A DNA stretch of 64,000 nt from Schistosoma haematobium. Its lineage: Eukaryota; Platyhelminthes; Trematoda; Strigeidida; Schistosomatidae. Positions within the stretch are counted from its first letter, which is position 1; each line of letters begins with the position of its first letter. The stretch lies in NCBI RefSeq assembly GCF_000699445.3, contig NC_067197.1, positions 10,670,152 through 10,734,151 on the forward strand, in the 5' to 3' direction. Below, piece after piece: positions 1 through 13,000 of this stretch. A program made the position numbers and the translations under genes. The notes beneath the pieces were generated by a model that did not search any database, was not told where the DNA came from, and saw only the letters and a list, made by a program, of their open reading frames with translations.

Positions 1-61
1 AAACTTCTACATCATTAAAAACAACAGCCGAACCACCACCAGCAGTAGGAATAATGGCACC
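1..61 (-). CDS. KIF23: KIF23 exon 13, partial (Arf-binding tail)
   Basis: From an acceptor TATAG at 63-62 the reading [20 protein letters not shown] is open to the window edge. It follows SLFK of exon 12 in phase and matches the GGG-S-V-F-D-E pattern of the MKLP1 Arf6-binding tail. It is too short to be found by ORF length, so it rests on alignment to remembered family features. Confidence 0.8.
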
Positions 62-3000
62 CTATAAATAAAGAAAATGGAACTAATGTTTTGCACTACC
101 ACTGAGGAATAAGCATTTGAAATTGTCAAAATTAATGGGATATAAAATCCTTCAGGTGGATGGAATAACAAACGACAACTTGAGAACTGACGGAAAGCGA
201 AAACGCTTAAAAGAAAACAACTGCAGCCTACCATGAACTGCCAGTTAGAAGCATCAAGTAATGGTTGTTGTCTTGTACATTTAAAGTCGTACACCTTACA
301 CATTCCGCAAAGCAAATAGAAATTATTTGGTTGTGTATTTTAATTCTAGCCTATACCGCAGCTTGTTTTCATACTACTCTTTCCCATAAAAACACGTAAC
401 GACCAAACTGTCAAAAACTCGGCATAGCTAAGATTATTTAGACAATTTTTATAGAAATCAAAATAGATATGTCCAAAAAAATCCCTTCGTTATTTACAAT
501 ACCACTGAGTAATGATAACTAATTCAGTCAGTCAGTCAGCTACAACGTAGGACCAGCACATATGTGCATCGGTTCAAGTTGCCACAACTCATTAGCGCAA
601 GATGAACACCAATTCATAGCAGTTAATTCAGTGTTGGCAATATATAAAAGGAAGATTGTATATAAGGACATAGTACAGGAAGAAAGAATTAAATGGTAGA
701 AAGAAAGATATGAAGCGATTTTAATCTCATAGTTTAAAGGAAGATAAAGTGTATACATCTACGTCATCGTGATCGATTCTGAGCCATGTCACCCAGACCC
801 GACCGAAGCTGCTACCTTGACGCGGTGGTCGGGCTTGCCTATCGTGATGACCCAACCGAGCTATATTGGCTGGAACATATGTTCCTGTAGGTTCTACCAT
901 GCCAGGCAGGTCGATTGGAGAACGGTAAGACTAAAAGCAGCAACTCAAGGTCTGAAGACGAAGTCGTACTGCTGACTGTAGAGGGGTGTGACAGCAGTAA
1001 GGTGTTTCCCTCGGACAACCAGCATCTACAGCTATGCTGCCTTCTGACAAGGGAGGAAAGGGGTTAGAAAAGGTCGACCCTAAAAATGTCACACTTCACC
1101 TTACCTCACGGATTTCCGTCTCCGGCGGTAAGGCCCTTTGAAGAACGGAGCTAACACATTAAAAACCTTCCACGTAGGTAAACTAAGCGATAGGGAAAGA
1201 CACCTGGGTGGATCTTATAGTGTCGTGGCTCAAAGAACAGATAATGGCGACCGTTTGTTGCAGCTATGCTCAGATAACCGCCTCTTTCTTGCAAATACTA
1301 ACTTTAAGGATAAGGAAAAACATCTTTTAACATGGAGACCCCCTAATTCGTCCCAACGTTGGACCCAAATAGATCACATCGCTATCAACCACCGATGGAG
1401 GGGCTCCATAGAAGACTGTCGCTCATTCTGGAGCACATGCTTAGATTCAGATCATGCTCTAGTGCGAGCGCGTATCTGTCTGCGTCTTACTGGACGTAGG
1501 AAAGACGCTGCAAGGAAACCTCTTAGGGGTCTACTTAATGATAGTCAAGCTAAGAGTATATTTCAGGAACAACTAGGAAAAGAGTTAGGCAGCCATGTAT
1601 GTGATGCCCACCCCGAGGCAGCATGGATTGATATCCGAAAAGCTGTGGAAACAGCAGTGATATCTGTTAGTAAGGTAAACCACAAGGTTAGGGAGAAACA
1701 CTGGATCTCAGCAGCATCTATCGCACTGATAGATGCTTGGAAACTCATTCCACCTGTCTCTGAACATAATAAAGAGCAGAGTCAGCTTAAGCGCAAGCTG
1801 ACAAGAAGTCTACGCAATGATCGTGAACAGTGGTGGGTAGCGAAAGCAAGAGAGATGGAAAAGGCAGCGGCAATGGGTAACAGCAGACAACTGTTCAGAC
1901 TTGTTAAGGAAACCGGAATTAGGAACCCAACTGTTAGCGAAACAATCTCAGAGAAAGATGGACATATTATTCATTCTCAATCCAGGAGATTGGATCGATG
2001 GGCAGAACACTTTAGGGATCAGTTCAACTGGCCTTCAGCCACACAGAGGAATCAGTTTGACAAATATAGTGTCTAAAATATTAGCTTCAATAATACTTCG
2101 ACGCCTAACCAAAGCTCGTGAAGAACAGACTAGAGAAAATCAGGCTGGTTTTCGACCTGGATGTGGTTGTATAGATCAGATATTCACACTACGTCAGGTT
2201 CTAGAACACAGACACACATTCAGACGCCCCACAATGGTAGTATTTCTCGACCTTAAGGCGGCATTCGACTCTGTTGATCGTAAGGTTCTATGGCAGTGTT
2301 TGTCACTGAAAGGAGTACCAAAGAAGTACATTAACCTTATAAAGGCTCTCTACTCGAACACAACTGGTCGAGTGAGAGCTTATGGCGAACTGTCATCAGA
2401 ATTGATTACCTCAAGTGGTGTTCGTCAGGGCTGTTCACTCACTCTATTCTTGTTTAACTCTGTCGTCGACGTACTTTTAGAGATAACACTTTCCTCGTCT
2501 AGATTTACAGGGGTTGAACTTCTACCAGGAGGTTCACTTGTTGACTTAGAATATGCTGATGACATAGTTTTATTTGGCGAAGACGCTGACAAAATGCAGT
2601 CTTCTGACCACTCTAAACAACAATGCAAGCATATTCGGGATGCGATTCTCTCCCTCGAAATGCAAAATGTTGCTTCAGGATTGGGTTACATCGACACCCG
2701 AACTAGTGATAGGGAGTGAAGTAGTTGAGTGTGTCGACCGCTTCACTTATCTTGGATGTCTCATCAGCCCTTGTGGTCTGGTGTGTGACGAAATCTCAGC
2801 ACGGATACAGAAGGCTCGACTAGCTTTTGCCAACTTGCGTCATTTATGGCGTAGGCGAGATATCCGTCTATTAACCAAAGGACGGGTTTACTGCGCAGCA
2901 GTTCGTTCCGTCCTACTTTATGGCAGTGAAACGGCCGGTAATAGTAGAGGATATCCGTAGGTTACTAGTATTTGATCATAGCTGTCTTCGAAATATTACT

Positions 3001-5692
3001 CGTATATCCTGAGACCATCGAGTAAGTAACACAGTTGATAAGAAACGGGTACTAGGTAAGGATGGCAAATCAATTGATGACGTAGTGAAACTTCATCAGT
3101 TGAGATGGCTGGGACACGTGTTACGTGTGCCGAACCACCGACTGCCTCGATGTGCGATGTTTTGTTGTATAGGAGTAGATTGAAAGAAAGCTAGGGGCGG
3201 CCAGACCAAAGCATGGCACAAGTCCATGAAGTCACTGACAAGTAAACTGAATCATATTGGCAGGTGTAGACTACCTGGTTGGGGACCGCGAGATGATAGC
3301 AACCGACGGTTGGAGACCCTGAATGACATGGCTCAAAATCGTTTGCAATGGTGTAGGTGCATCCACTCTTTGTGTTCTCCCAAATTCTAATCTTCTGACT
3401 TCTTCATGTCCCTTTCTTTTTTCTCTTTCCAAATTTATTTCACTGGATTATACTCCTCGAATAACATCTTCAAACCCTAACTTTTCTGATTACAGCTTAT
3501 AATTTTACTACATCTAGCACTACGGGATTTGAATCGACCACTGCATCTGTGTGCTAATGTGGTATGGCAACTCGAACTGATGTACGTACGTACGAAGTTC
3601 TACATTGTTACTGACTGACTGATTGACATGTCACCCAGAGTCTCCAATCATAACTACTTATTGTGTATCGAATAATAGTCGTTAACAGATTTCTTTATAC
3701 TTTTTGTTATTGATGATTTATCACATGGAAATTATCTACAGATATTATAAAAAAATTAATGTTGGGTTCTTTTGATGTGAAATAGTTAAATAATTATTTT
3801 CAAAAGATATACATCACTATACTCTTCATACACTCTACTTACTTTAAAAAGACTTGTTTCAACGTTACCATCTGAATCTGCCTCTTGATGATGTAAAAGA
3901 TAGTTATCCGCATTCAAAGTATCTTTTAGTTCAACACGTGTAACAGATTTCCGATGTTTCAAATTTGGTGTAAATATTGTGCCTAAAGGTGTATTATTAG
4001 CTTCTTGATGCTCTAACCAACGTGCATTATCCCCACCGACTGATCGAGACCGACGGTGACGAGGATTAAACGCTGGAGCAGCACGTCTTTCATTTAGTTT
4101 ACCAGGAGTCAATGCGACCCTGTCGTCAATTCTTTTGGTATTATTATTGTTAGGACGTGATAGTATCTTCGCTTCAGCTTGTTGTTGAGCTAGTCTTGAT
4201 TCCCACTGTTTGGATAATGTACTGACTAAATTCTATGAGATTTAAACAGAAATATTTTTTACTCAAGTCTAATGGATAATGTAAGGCGAATGAAAGAAAT
4301 TCTGTTACTCTACAAACATGTTTTGAAACAAATTCAATAATTTCAAAATACCACAACATCACATTTCGATAGTAGAACACTAAAATATAATGAAGAATAG
4401 CCAAGAATAGTGACTACGGAGATAACCAATAACAAGAAGCTGATGAACCCTCAATTCATTTATACGGTTAATAATATAACTTCAGAAAGTGTGTGCCCCC
4501 AAATGCCCTGGTACGGCCGAGAGTGGGGAGAGTCCGATCTCCCTCTCGAAATGCTCTCACATGGCCACGCGTATATAGCCTCTGCTGAAGAAGTCCTACT
4601 CATTGCCTTGTCGTGGCGGGGGTGTTGTTTACGAAAATGAGAGGAAGAAAAGCGAATTTCCGGCGCTTTAACCGAGTCCACCTAGGAGAGTTGGAAAAAC
4701 CCTGACTCCAAACGAATGGTGCACATGGGCTGGCTCCAGGATCCTGAAGGAACAAATGGCGTATGAACCAATCGTTGGTCACCGGCTACCACGGGACTGC
4801 ATCCCCTTACGATGCTCCACTGCCTTGTGGATCAGGCCTTAAGGTCGAAGGCTCCGGGCGTGGCCCCCTAAGGAAACCACTGCTTCAGTTTGAGCACCCA
4901 AGCAGTATCACAGCTTTCACACATATCAAATGAGATTTGTGTGGCGCATATGTATTCGGTGCCTCCTTGTACCAATATCTATGTGTTAAAATAATAATAA
5001 TCAGAAAGTGTTATTCATCTACTTGAAATATGAACAAACATGACGATTGAGACTAGACTTCATAAATTAAACTGAGATGTAGGTTTTGATTTTCACACTG
5101 TAATTTATAAACTAATAGCAAAGATAATAATGTATTTTACTATCCACAAAATTAAAACACAACTTGTGTCAAGCCATTAGATGACGGTTCCTAAATACAG
5201 ATATGAAAATAAAGTTATCGTGAATTTACCAGGAGATAAACAAGCAATAGTCTTCGTAGGGAGGGGTGTAATCTAAGTTGCAGTCAATACTAAACGGAAA
5301 ATAAGATATCAATCCTTAAAGTCCTTGATATTATTTATGGGGAGCCACGTATTTACTAACTCGTCTGAAATAAACGAATATGAATTTGATAACTTTCAGT
5401 AATGAAAAGTGGAGATACATTAGCTGTGGATATGTTCTCGTGTCGTAGATGTAGAAAATAACAAAATTTTCCAAGAACAAGAGTTAGACGCAATTTGGTT
5501 TTGCTCCAGTTTGTACACCGAGATTCCGAATCATACAGGAGCTTCGAATTTAGCATACAAATGATGAACTCTCTATGTCTATAGAAGTTACTTTTCTCGC
5601 TTCGAAAAACAATCAATTGGTTCAAATTATTATCATTACAATTATTGTCATTATTAATACTATTATTATTATTATTATTATTACTATTATTG

Positions 5693-5724
<32 letters not shown>

Positions 5725-8700
5725 TTCCACATTATTCACCCTCTTTTATACTTATACAGCGGCTCGTCTTTGGTGGAAATTCGACTGTATCTAAACGTTC
5801 TCGAGTCACTGTCCGGTTGAAAATTGTATGTTACCACTGAATATGAGTACTGAAGCAGTTTTTCTGAAACCACGTGCGCCATTCAAACTGGCTGCCTTCA
5901 ACGTTCGCACACTTATGCAGGTCGGACAACAGATAGGGCTGGCTATGTCTTTGGAAAGTCTTCATATCGCCGATGTGCCACCTGGCGTCCTCAGTCTGCA
6001 TCTCAAGCCTGGACCCAGATTGATCACATCGCGATCAGCTACCGCTGGCGTGGTTGTGTACAAGACTGCCGCTCCTTTTGGAGTACCTATCTGGACTCTG
6101 ACCATGCCTTAGTCTGCGCCAATCTTACCTTACTTTTCAGTGGACAACGAAGTGACCGCCATCAACGGATTGATATTAGCAAGCTGGTTGCAACTTCTGT
6201 TGCAAGTAAGTATCGAACCGAGCTAGCCTCTAGGCTAGCTACCACTCCACCGAAAAGTATAAATGAGCATTGGTTGCAATTGCAAGAAGCCATGAAAATG
6301 GCGAGTAAAGTCACTTGTGGGTTCGCGAAACGTCCCGCTTATAAGCACTGGGTTTCTTCAGGTTCCTTACAACTTATTGAAGCCCGTCGGTCTACTCCGG
6401 GTGACCGTGAGTTTGACCATAAACGAAGGATGTTACGTAAGGAAATTGGGCAAAGCTTACGTAAGGACCGAGAAGCCTGGTGGTCGAAGCGTGCTAATGA
6501 GCTGGAAGCAGCAGCTGCATCTGGTAACTACCGGAAGCTCTTCCAACTAATCCGAGCCACTAGCAGCAAGAAGTCTGGTGTGAGTGAAACAATCTGCGAG
6601 GATGATGGGATGCCAATCACTAACATCCATCGATGTCTTGGACGATGGGCAGAATTTTTCGAAGGGTAGTTCAACTGGCCTGCTGCTCCGGCAACATCAG
6701 TCAGACTGTCCCGTCCTCCATGGCCGGTGACGACTGTTCCACCAAATGAGGCGGAAGTCCGCAAGGAACTCCAATTCTTGAAGCGTTACAAATCACCTGG
6801 CCCAGATGACTTACCTCCGTCTCTTTTCAAAGACGGTGGTGACTTTCTGACTAAGGAACTGACGACGTTGTTTACAAAGGTTTGGGAGCTAGGGAGTGTA
6901 CTAACGTCATGGAATGAGTCGATAGTTGTCCCCATCTTTAAAAAGGGTTCACGTCTTTCCTGTAACAACTATCGGGGGATAAGTCTACTTCCGATTGCGT
7001 CCAAGCTATTGGCTCCCGTCATACTTCGTAGGTTGTTCAAAACTCGAGAAAGATTGACTCGCGAGGAGCAGGCTAGGTTTCGCTCTGATCGAGGATGTAT
7101 TGATCATATCTTCACCCTCCGCCAAATGTCAGAACACCGTCATACTTATCAGAGGCCAGAAATCGTGGTGTTTCTTGACATCAGGGCTACCTTCGATTCG
7201 TTGGATAGGACTGTTCTCTGGGATTGTCTATTGAAGAAGGGTGTGCCTGAGAAGTTGTTTAACATCCTTAAAGCCCTATATACAAACACCTCAGGCAGAG
7301 GGAAGGCATACAGCCACCTCTCTCCATTGTTCTATTCGAGCAGTGGGGTTAGGCAGGGTTGCCCAATCTCACCATTCCTCTTCAACTTTGCCACCGACGA
7401 CATTCTGGAAACAGCTCTGATGGATGTAAGTAATGGCGGTGTGTATCTGTTGCCTGGAGAAAGACTTCTCGACCTCAAGTATGCGGATGATATTGTCTTA
7501 CTGTGCGATAATGCTCAAGCCATGCAATCCGCACTTAATCAGTTGGTAATCAGTGTCCGTAGGTATGGTATGTGCTTCACACCTCCGAAGTGCAAAGTAC
7601 TTCTACAAGACTGGCAGGACTCCAATCCTGTACTCACCCTGGATGGTGAGCAGATAGACGTAGTCGAGAAGTTCGTGTATCTGAGTAGCTGTATGAGTGC
7701 TGGTGGGGGTGTGAGTGATGAGATCAATGCACGTATAGTGAAAGCCAGAGCGGCTTATGCCAATCTGGGCCATCTTTGGCGCCTTCGTGATGTCAGTCTG
7801 ACTGTAAAAGGTCGCGTCTACAACGCGTCGGTGAGAGCAGTTTTGCTCTATGCTTGTGAAACCTGGTCTCTCCGAGTTGAGGACGTTAGACGACTCTTTA
7901 TGTTCGATCATCGCTGTCTCCGAAGGATTGCTGACATCCAGCGGCAACACCATGTCAGTAATGCAGAGGTTCGGCATCGTGTGTTCGGGCACAGAGATGA
8001 TAATTCAATTGGTGTCACCATCTTGAAACACCGACTTCGGTGGCTTGGACATGTTCCCCGAATGTCGTCCCAGAGAATTCCACGTCGTGCATTATTTGCC
8101 GACTCTGGGACTGGTTGGAAGAAGCGCAGAGGTGGTCAGTGCATGACATGGTGTCGTGGCATGAAAGAAAGCTGCAAAGGACTGGCTTCTGTCGGTCCTT
8201 CACGACTCCCTGGTCGGGGTCCGAGAGATGGTGCTACACAGTGGCTAGAGACGTTATCAGATATGGCTCAGAATAGAAGCCAGTGGCGATCCTGCTGTAA
8301 CCTTCTTTTACTTTCTTCATAAAAAGTGGTTGTGTCTCCCTTACCTGAAAGATTTCTTCTGATTGTACCTTTCCGTTCCCTCATTTCTACCATACTACCT
8401 TACACCAATCTCTTCGTTATTGTTCTCTTTTTTGCGCTCCTTAGCTTTTTTTTCTATTTCTCTTCGAATTCTCATTGTTTTGTGTGGCGCATATATATTG
8501 GCGCTCTATTGTACCAATATTCATGTGTTCAAATAATAAATAATAATAATAATTCGAATTTAGCATGATGAAAATAAAAAATGACAGCTCATCTTCAAAA
8601 TCAGCTCTTATGATTTCAAGCACCAGAAGTATTCTAATTAAAAGCGTTATCGGTTCAAAACTTAGTAGATCCACTTGATAATGATTACGGAGGTGTCATT

Positions 8701-10017
8701 ATAACGAACACATGGGAAAACCTCAACTTGAATTATTGACATATTGCATATGAAAATTCACCAGCCTCTCTGATGTGCACACGGACTAGAGACACAAAAA
8801 CATTTTTTTACCAGCTTTAAAATCATAAAGTATTAATTTCTTATTTATTTTCCCTTGTTTGTTTTAGTATCTTGGTAATTTGGTTGAGCTTCGGTTTTTT
8901 GTACAGTATTGTAGTGTAGCGACTTAAACTTATACATTTTTTGTGCGAATTTTCGCTTCGATATGCTTGCTTACCTGAAATCATGAATAGATTGTTATAT
9001 CCCGATAACTAAGTCACGGTTCCGATGCTTGTGCGTATCAATTAGTTTGTACTAGGTTGAAGCAATGAATCACCAAGTAGTTAGAATCTGGACACTTAAC
9101 ATCTCTACTTCATTTCCCCTCACTAACCATTGGAATTCCAGAAACTAAAATTGATCCAGAGAGCGTTAGGTTCATCGAAGGTCACGCCTACAACTTGTTA
9201 TAGAATATAGACATCAAATACACCTATCCAATTTGTATACCTTAATGTAGTAGTGGCTGTACACTGTTAAGTGATCACAAATGTCGAAACAGCTGTTCAT
9301 ATCTTCCTGGTTTTTAATGGTTCTCAAATTGATGTCAACCCACAATTAGAAGTATCATCAGGTTGAATTTGTCTCCACAAGCTGTCCAATCAAACAGATG
9401 ATATCTCAACCTTACTAAAGGCTGGAGAGGTAAGAATTTCTCTTAAAATTATCTATTTGATATCGCATAATGCAAATCCCTGTAAGTCAACATTTACAGT
9501 GACCTAACAGACGAACAGTCAAAAAGCAAATCAGTAGTTAGCAACTTACCCTTCCGGGTTTCGGTTGATTTGTTGTGACAACTTCTGGACTGATATTCTT
9601 TTCATTATTCAATAATTCAATGAATAGAGCCTGGAGACTAGGAAATAATGTTTGCAAAGAATCATAAGCCTGCTTCTTACGTTCTAATCGACGATTGATT
9701 AAAGCTCGTAAAGGATTTGTGTCAATTATTTTTAAATCGAGGAATGGCCTTGGTAACCTGTCTTGTTCAGGTGCTGAGTCTTGTTCACTTTCATAGGGAG
9801 ACAAATCTGAATTTTGGTCCTGTAAACCAAGACCGGCGCGTATGTCAGAGTCATTAAAGTCTGTTATATCGAAATCCAGATTTAAACCGATGAAACTATC
9901 GCCGTTAGACATTTTGTTTAAACAAGAAGTGACTTCACGATCCAAGAAATCCAAATCAGCAAAAATTTGAGTAGCTTGATCATCAGTATTCTAAAATTGC
10001 AAAAACGAAATAAGTTT

Positions 10018-10070
<53 letters not shown>

Positions 10071-13000
10071 CTGAAACTCACAACAGTTATGACAGAATTT
10101 TCTGTTGTACTTGAAGAATCGTCAGAAACACGCAAGGGAGTTTGTAGTCGTGGACGGATCTGGTTGTAGGGTGCACGGAAGGGGGTTGGTTGGACAATAT
10201 TGCGGTAAGTTGTTAATTCCTGACTTGTCTCAGCAAATTTAAGGACGTGCTAAAATTAATTGAATAATAAAAATTATTTACATTAAAGAACAATCGCTTA
10301 TTCACGAAGGTTACTTTCTGTGATGAACTCAGGAACACTCAAATGCAAGTACTTAAACTTAAAACTAACTTCCATTCATGAATGAATTGTTCCGAAAGAA
10401 ATCACTCAAATAATTTATAAATATCGATTAAACTAATGCAAACCCAGACACAAAAAGTACAGTATTCCGAGTTTCCACACTTCTAAAGTTATTTTTACGA
10501 GGTCATCCTAGAACCAGAAAGTAGTAAGAACAATAACACAACGAAAGCACTAAATACCGTCCATAGCTTGTATGAATACGAATTTTCATGAAAAACTATT
10601 TAGATATCACAAAATACGTCAGCTAACATACGTCAACGTTTTATTCTAGCTTTTAATCCTAAAGTAAACGCTACGTATAAGTTTATTAAACTTAACTTTT
10701 ATTTACTGATTTGAACATATAAATAGTGGTACTAATGGGTAGAAAAATATATATGCGCAAAATAATAAACTAAAGGATCATACATCTTGATGAGATGTGG
10801 TACTTATCGGAGCATCATAACCCCTCAAACTAGTGGATACAATAGATCGCCTAACCGATAGATTTTAGATTGTATAGGAGGAAGAAGTATCACCTATGCA
10901 ATCATCACATGACAAACGCTTGAGATTAGCTTGATTGAAGCTCGAAGTTAGTAACGGTACCTAACGAATGCCGTTGATAATCCCATCCTAAATCTCAGAA
11001 ATATCTAGTCTTATTTTTAGTCACTAGGCACCCACCAAACACAAAAATGTTTCGTGATAAACGGTTACGAAGTACAAGATTAGATAACTTAACTAAATGG
11101 TTTAAATACACTATTGTAAAATCTTGCTTGAATTAAGTGGATTTTGGTTGTTACTTATGTCCAGACTTTAAAAATATCTCACACTAATGGTAAAAAGTCG
11201 TTGATCAAGCTGATGAGACCAGAAAGTGGTTACACTTAGTTCAGGACCACCAAGCACCCCAAAAAAACTTAACGTGAAATTACCAGTTTTATGTGCTAAT
11301 GAATCTTAGTATTTAAACAACGCATGCGTAAACAGGTTGGAAATATTACACTTTTTATAAATGAGGTACAAGAAAAGTAACATAACAACTAAACACGTAC
11401 CATGGTTTCCTCGTATTCTTCTGGTGCTTGCTGAATACAAACAAGCATTGCAACGCGACCATCGCCCTCAAAGAAGTTCTTAAAAAGATATGTTAACCGA
11501 GCATCACGGTAGGGAACAACACGTGTGTGTCCAACAGGAGTAGTTGTGGTTCCCCGACTTTTACTTCCATAAGTTTGAATATCACGCAAGGCTTTGATGC
11601 ACTTCCGAAGATTCATTAGAGAATTGTTAATGTTGGCTGAAACATTAAAATATAACATAAAGAATTTTGATGGAAATTGGAATGAGGTTATCTAAACTCA
11701 GGGTGTTCAACGAAGGATTGATAGAAACATATGCGTTTTAACCGTGATATTTGAATTTCTTTACACGAATTACATCAACAGCTAGTGAACTTCTGAACTG
11801 GTGTAATATCTTCGTTCGTCCACTTCTAACTTACTTCAACTTGATATAACTTCAGTTAATGTCTAGTTTGTTTGTTAACCTCTTTGTTAATCACTTTACC
11901 TCAAAATGGTTGGCTTGGTGATTCCATCATTAGAGCGAACTAACTTTCTACATATGTCAACAGATAAATCTCACTTGAATATTAAAAAAGCAGTCAGGAA
12001 ATGGTGCAATAATTACTGAAATTCAGTAATGCTGAATAAACTCATGGACCAAGCAATGAGGCGCATTTACTAAGTCATTATTACTACTAGGTTTTACAAG
12101 CATCAATGGATTAGCGTTCCAAATAGTAACCTCGCTGAAAGTCAAGTTTCTGAAGCAATAAATAATGAACCTACTTTACAATGGATAGTTGGTGTTTTTC
12201 TGTGATGTAATTTGGAAGAAACAAAACAAACACTTTATATCCCTATCGAAAATTCGTTAACACGAAGCCAGGGAGCCTCACTTTATCCAACGAACTAACA
12301 AAAAAAAACAAATGCCTACATGCTTCCCTCAAGCGATTCCCCTGCGTCCCACTACGGCTTGTACGTTCGGAACCAGCGAGGTCCACAAGGCATAAATGAC
12401 TGATGACGACGGACTCCTTATCCTGTCAATTAAAATAATGCATGTATTAGTATTGAAAACAGCAATAAAACTATAACGCACTTTCCACTGGTCATATTTG
12501 ACCTTACATTATAGTATCTAAATCCACTAAATCACGGTGTCTAGGAATCCAATAAAGGATCAGCAAGTCACTCTGATGGATTCTAGCTGGACTCAACAAT
12601 ATATCATAAATTGATCCCTGTCGAAAGTATGGCATGTTAATCACATGACACTACGGTTTTCCGGATAAGATTCCTTGCTATAAACACAAAGATTTAACAT
12701 TATCCTATTTGAAAATGAAACCGTCCAGTCTGCATACTCAGAACGTAAATTTCGTAAAGACAATTACTGCCTTAAGATCAGGTTACGGAGTAAGGCAGAC
12801 AAATAACACAATTCGGTATACTCGCAAGATTAACGTAGATTTGTTTATTTATTTGAACAAAAACATTTGTACAAAAGTGTACCTAATACATATACACCAA
12901 ACAATAATAATGACGTTGTGAAGAGATAGAGAATATAAGTACGTATAATAAAAGAACAACAACAAACAGAAATTAGTGTATGACAATCATATCAGTAAGT

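Larger units (their letters stand above)
5557..8552 (+). mobile_element. RTE-like non-LTR retrotransposon B1
   Basis: Flanked by a perfect 14-bp duplication, ttcgaatttagcat (5543-5556 and 8553-8566). The interval holds about 70 bp of unknown sequence, an ATT microsatellite, a 5' leader, one long broken ORF and a 3' UTR ending in AAT repeats. It sits antisense in the largest KIF23 intron. Confidence 0.85.

Noticed and set aside
7..315. 102-codon minus-strand frame at the left edge
   Set aside because: Different frame from the KIF23 exon that overlaps it, and it begins from the intron without coding features.
5356..5820. Long poly-Asn (minus) and poly-Ile (plus) reading frames
   Set aside because: They are translations of the ATT microsatellite, with no conserved protein on either side.
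7539..8276. Minus-strand and alternative-frame ORFs within B1
   Set aside because: Shadow frames of the RT; no motif of their own.
9100..9210. [16 protein letters not shown] plus-strand reading, similar to an endonuclease GISET motif
   Set aside because: Too short, with no other endonuclease motif nearby and a stop soon after.
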